From Limnanthes douglasii subsp. nivea (lineage: Eukaryota; Streptophyta; Magnoliopsida; Brassicales; Limnanthaceae), in NCBI GenBank assembly GCA_036936605.1, contig JAUPFV010000002.1, positions 321,920,893-321,984,892 of the forward strand: a DNA stretch of 64,000 nt, written 5' to 3'. The first letter of the stretch is position 1. Each line of letters opens with the position of its first letter. The notes under the pieces are model-generated. The model searched no databases and had not been told where the DNA came from. It saw only the letters and a program-made list of their open reading frames with translations. The translations under genes and the position numbers were made by a program. Shown here piece after piece: positions 60,016-64,000 of the stretch.

Positions 60016-60349
60016 CTCTTAGTAGCACTACACTAACCATATAATCTGAGGTTTCTTTAGCACAAGGTTTCGTATCACTAAGGCTTCTTTAGCACTTTTG
60101 AGGAAGATTAAAACATCTTTATGTTATTGAGTTCTTCATCAAATTATATGGTTCATTCACACATTACTTATTCTCTCATGACTTGAAATAAGGAATGACA
60201 CTTATCTGAGGTTCTTGACTATAACCTATTAAGTGTTTCTCTTCCTATTAGGATTTAATTTTTTTTTTCATTCCTTGATGGCTTTATTGATACTAAATTT
60301 GCAGTTGGATTAGATTTTCTTTAGCTCTTATGTCGCTCACCATGTAGTA

Positions 60350-60790
60350 AAAGAATTTACCGAACTGTACGCCGGAGGTGAACTTTCCTGGATTCAATTT
60401 ACGGTTCACTCGTTCAAGATTTTGCACATGTCTCGGTTAAGTATGCTAAGTGATGTTCTTTATGAAGGATTTTTACCAATATATCATCAAAATATTTTAT
60501 ATGTTAAGGCCCGACTGCATTCTGAAGATACTATTCACTAGCATTCTGGTAGGTGCTCTCAATTTTATTAATTGGATGTGCATTACTTTGTAGCAATGTA
60601 GCCTTCTTTTGGTGATGAATGTTGTGTGTTCGAGGTCCTCATTCCATATATGTATTTATTGTATCTTGCACATACATCTATAAAGGATAAGATTTTGTTT
60701 TCATATTTTGCATCTATAAGTTTTTCAAACATTGGAAGTGTAAATAGATCGTTTGGAAAAGATTTGTTGTGGTTTGTAAAGTCTATGTAG
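60350..60790 (-). pseudogene. Reverse transcriptase of gypsy E2 (broken)
   Basis: The reverse complement gives YIDFTNHNKSFPNDLFTLP, KILSFIDVCARYNKY and, after stops, YFDDILVKILHKEHHLAYL. Same blocks as E1 with independent differences. Confidence 0.8.
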
Positions 60791-61599
60791 ATTATCCACT
60801 TTTAATTCTTCTTCTTGACCCGAACATGATTGGATATCGACATGTATCTTCTCTAGCAATCAAACCAATTTTCTTTCTGTTTGGATCTAGATCCATGTAT
60901 CATTCCTTTCTTTTGATCACTATGATAATATTTGTATCCAATGCTCTGTTGTTCTCCGGCTTGGACCGAAGCCTATTTTCTATGTTCACATGAGCGTTTT
61001 CCCATTTCTTCTATATTTTTCTTCTTAACAAACTCACGGATTTTGACTTCATCAACTAAGTATTGGACTTGATCATTCAAAGTACATAAATTTCTAAGAG
61101 AATTACCAATATCATCATGAAGATATTTACTTTTGTTTGTACGCTCCATCACCACATACAACTTCCCTGGCCATTTTTACTTAACAATATCTTTTTTATT
61201 TTCATAGATTATCGTTAAAGTTTATGTCACCTCCGTAGATTTTCCTCTTTGAGGCTAATGAGTCCTCTTGTTACGTGCCGTAACCACTATTGAATTTCCC
61301 TTTATAACCTTGAGTCTGACTATTTTATGGCTTTGTCAACGTTAACGAACCAATTTTCCCTGGTGTATCATTATTTGTATTAATCTCAACGAGTGTCTCG
61401 GTCTTATTGGTTTTAAGGCATCTCGATGGAGTTTCTATATTCTTTATTTTTTTTCCTCTGGAAAATTCATTTACTTTAATATATCGCTCTACCTAAGCTA
61501 TTAGATCTTTGAATTTTAAATATTTTTTCTTCATTATTATATTTGATATGACACATTCTCTAACTTTGAACTTGAATTCAGCTACGACCATTAAATCGT

Positions 61600-62750
61600 G
61601 ACAATATTTTAATTAATATTTTAATTTCTACGAAGAAGTGGATACCCTTTAAGAGATTTATTAGACATCTTCTTGTAATTGATTATGTATTTTATGCTCC
61701 CTTAATAACCTTTAAACCCATAAGATGGTTCCTGGATGATCTGAAGCATCTTATAGCATTTGATGCATCTGGTTGGAAAATGTTTGAACCATGGACGATA
61801 CTTCATCGACATGTTAGAGAAAATATTGAAATATTTGGGCATATACTTCCTCGAAATGTTATCATCAGCTCTATATGTAGTATTACATTGTTGAACTGCT
61901 AAATTTGACGCTTTAGTTTTCTTTTGTTGTAATACTTATCCATTTTGTGGTTTTAAACGAGTAATGATATAATGTTATATAAAATATACGTGTCTAGTGA
62001 GGATTCATCATGATGCCAATATTCCTCATCCACACAGAAGATATTCATGAAGTGATATACATTCTGGAACCTATGTCTTTGGAATTTTTCACCCGACGGA
62101 TGAGCATTTTATTTCAACATGTCTTATTGTTATCCTTGAAAATGCTGGTTTTGTTGCGCCCGCTTCTACCCTTATCAATTTGGTTGGTTATATCTTGTTA
62201 ACGCTTGTGGATAATATTATTACTCATTTGGATCGGGGGTACATCATTCAACGAGAAACCTATTTGCGGTTCATTGTTGTTCTGGGTCATCCACGAATGG
62301 GAGGATTAACCTTATTGATTAACGGAAATACTCGGCTGGGCAGCTCGGGCCTACTAGAATCTTAACGAATGCCTATAGAACTACTAGTACCTTTTTCCTT
62401 GTTTTGGTTTAATGACCTTTGTTCTGAGTATTTTTTGCCCTCTTTGCGAGACATATTGAAAGGAAGCTTCCTCCTCCAATTTTTTCCTCTTTCAATATTC
62501 CAAAACTTGTATCATCTCCTTTCTCATCACCCAAATACTCTACAACGGATCTGATTATTGGATCAGGTGAGACTAATTATTCATGTAATAATATAAATTG
62601 TTAGTTTTTTCCTTCCTCAGCGACTGAGCTAGTCGTTCAAGTTGAATCAAAAGGGTTGAAAAGGGTTGCAGGAAGCGTCGCGACAAGAGGTTGTCAGGCA
62701 GGATCCTCCATCTCTACATCATCTACCAATGGTTCATATATTCTCCATAA
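61600..62750 (-). pseudogene. Gag and leader region of gypsy E2
   Basis: Inverted match to 28200-29345 of E1. The stretch matching MPKYFNVFSNL lies at about 61880-61620. No clean frame. Confidence 0.5.
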
Positions 62751-62944
62751 TTCGACATCAAATACTTTGAATTTTTTTTTGTTTTGGTTACTTGGGAAGT
62801 ATATATATATAAGCTTTAACTTTATTATAAGGGTGCTATTTTTTCTAAAACTTTGAAAATAAATATTGAGAATAATCTCTTTTTATTTGAGCTGTTTAAT
62901 TTATTTTCATTATAGGGGTTTCTGTTTTTTTAAGTAAAAGGGTA

Positions 62945-63105
62945 TCTTTATTAATAATAAGGATCCAAATGGAAGTAATACAAAGATAAAAATATATGAA
63001 ATAATTTTATTAAAATAAGGACTTGCTAAGTCAATTTCCAAATAAAATTTGAGAGCGCACCAATTTTAGGAAAATTTTAATTTTCCTTCCTAACGGACTT
63101 TGAGA
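62945..63105. repeat. LTR-like fragment (inverted copy of 37725-37885)
   Basis: See 37725-37885. Its place just outside the 5' end of E2 on the minus strand is what is expected of a 5' LTR remnant of E2. Confidence 0.5.
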
Positions 63106-63112
63106 GAGGGCC

Positions 63113-63256
63113 AATTTGATTCCAAAATACAATTAAACCTAAATACATAATTACCCTAGTGCCTCTTCTTTATAATATAATCTATATAAAAAAAAGGTTT
63201 CATTCTGTATTTTAGGGAATTCTTCTTCTCTCCTTTTCCTCTGCTGTCATGATGAA
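63113..63256 (+). pseudogene. Third copy of the MADS promoter and leader
   Basis: Matches 13362-13530 in direct orientation: TTTGATTCCAAAATA, AATTAAACCTAAA, CCCTAGTGCCTCTTCTTTATAA, then a CT-rich leader ending CTGCTGTC before ATGATGAAGAG. The TATA-like box is at 63169-63176. After about 63250 the sequence is that of gypsy E3, so no MADS codons follow. Confidence 0.8.
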
Positions 63257-64000
63257 GAGTCCCCACTATACCCGTATATTTTGTATAACGTTATACCATT
63301 ACTCTTTTAAAACCACAAAATGGATAAGTACTACGGGAAAAGATAACTAGAGCGTCAAATTCAAGAGTTCAACAATGTGATACTACAATATAGAATTGAT
63401 GATAACATTTTGAGGAAGTATATTCCTAAATATTTTAATGTTTTCTCTAACCTGTCGAGGAAGTATCGTTCATGTTTCAAAAACTTCCCGAAAAAATGCA
63501 TCAAAAGCTATAAGATGCTTCACACCATCCAGAAACCATCTTGTGAGTTTAAAGGTTATCAAGGGAGCATATACGACATAATCATTTGCAAGAGGATTTC
63601 TAATGAAACTCTTAAAGAGTATCCACTTATTCGTAGAAAAATATATTAATTACAATACAATCACGAAGATCTACAAGTTGAGGTAGAGCGATATATTAAA
63701 GTAAATTAATTTCTATAGAAAAGAAAACAGGGAATACAGAAACCCCAGCAAGATGCCTTAAAGTCAATAAGAACGACACACTTGCTCAAATCAATAAAAA
63801 GAATGATACACCAAGGAACAATGGTTCTTCAAATTTGACAAAGCTACAAAATAGTTAGACTCAAGATTATAAAGGGAAATTCAAAAATGGTTACGACACT
63901 ATCAGTAACAAGAGGACTCAGTAGCCTCTAAGAGGAAAATCTACGGAGCTGACCTCAACTTTGACAATAATCTATATAAATAAAAAAGATAGTGGTAAGT
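63257..64000 (+). mobile_element. Ty3/gypsy element E3, gag region, cut by the window end
   Basis: Matches E1 from about 28955 to 29770 in the same orientation. Frame 63377-63649 (90 codons) reads YIPKYFNVFSNLSRKYR and KPSCEFKGYQGSIYD, the counterpart of 29118-29339. No earlier part of the element is present; it joins the MADS promoter piece directly. Confidence 0.75.

Larger units (their letters stand above)
56997..62900 (-). mobile_element. Ty3/gypsy (Tat-like) element E2, inverted copy of E1
   Basis: The reverse complement matches 28130-33720 along its length (F end at 57000-57390, integrase, RNase H, polymerase, gag region, leader). It is decayed to the same extent but with different lesions. 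A solo LTR (58356-58824) is inserted in it. The F end is truncated at about 56997. The minus-strand frame 57445-57260 matches plus-strand 33338-33523. Confidence 0.8.

Noticed and set aside
1..64000. tRNA, rRNA, CRISPR arrays, bacterial-type operons, satellite arrays
   Set aside because: Nothing convincing was seen by eye on either strand; only short tandem pairs and one TA run. A tRNA or small RNA gene could still be missed without a covariance-model search.

Overview
The window is plant nuclear DNA, almost certainly from a eudicot. It is AT-rich, carries plant-type Ty1/copia and Ty3/gypsy LTR retrotransposons and an L1-type plant LINE, and has one plant-specific type I (M-gamma, AGL80-like) MADS-box gene. 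Nothing here names the species. It is a repeat-dominated region: the MADS-box gene at 13516-14013 is the only intact host-type gene I can support. Nearly everything else is mobile-element sequence in various states of decay.

Layout. 1-1419: relic of an antisense 'extra ORF' (family F) and half of a low-copy repeat (N). 1420-10319: copia element B with both LTRs, split by a younger nested copia element A (1800-6469). 10320-12560: the other half of N and a second copy of N. 12561-14400: the MADS locus with promoter and 3' flank. 14400-21720: old repeats (family J, a piece of F, two very old copia reverse-transcriptase relics, a TA microsatellite). 21724-24003: copia fragment C on the minus strand, fused to a minus-strand gypsy gag (M, 24004-25720). 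25721-37330: family J, then a Tat-like gypsy element E1 on the plus strand (gag-pol remains), then its antisense ORF region (F2), then the RNase H end of a dead LINE. 37725-42720: an LTR-like fragment, a foldback element, and a second, wrecked MADS locus invaded by 5'-truncated copia D. 42721-49740: non-coding sequence, a foldback element, J and F again. 49752-56955: full-length L1-type LINE with an 11-bp target duplication. 56997-62900: gypsy E2, an inverted copy of E1, carrying a solo LTR insertion. 62945-64000: an LTR-like fragment, a third piece of the MADS promoter, and a third, partial gypsy copy (E3).

How the parts relate. Comparing copies inside the window gives an order of events: N was duplicated before B entered one copy; B was in place before A entered it; the MADS locus was copied before copia D and an inversion broke one copy; E1/E2 diverged before a solo LTR entered E2. 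No operon-like or cooperating gene system is visible. The most unusual biology is the repeated capture and shuffling of MADS-gene fragments among retroelements, the antisense ORF family next to gypsy pol, and a potential long inverted repeat (E1/E2) about 23 kb apart.
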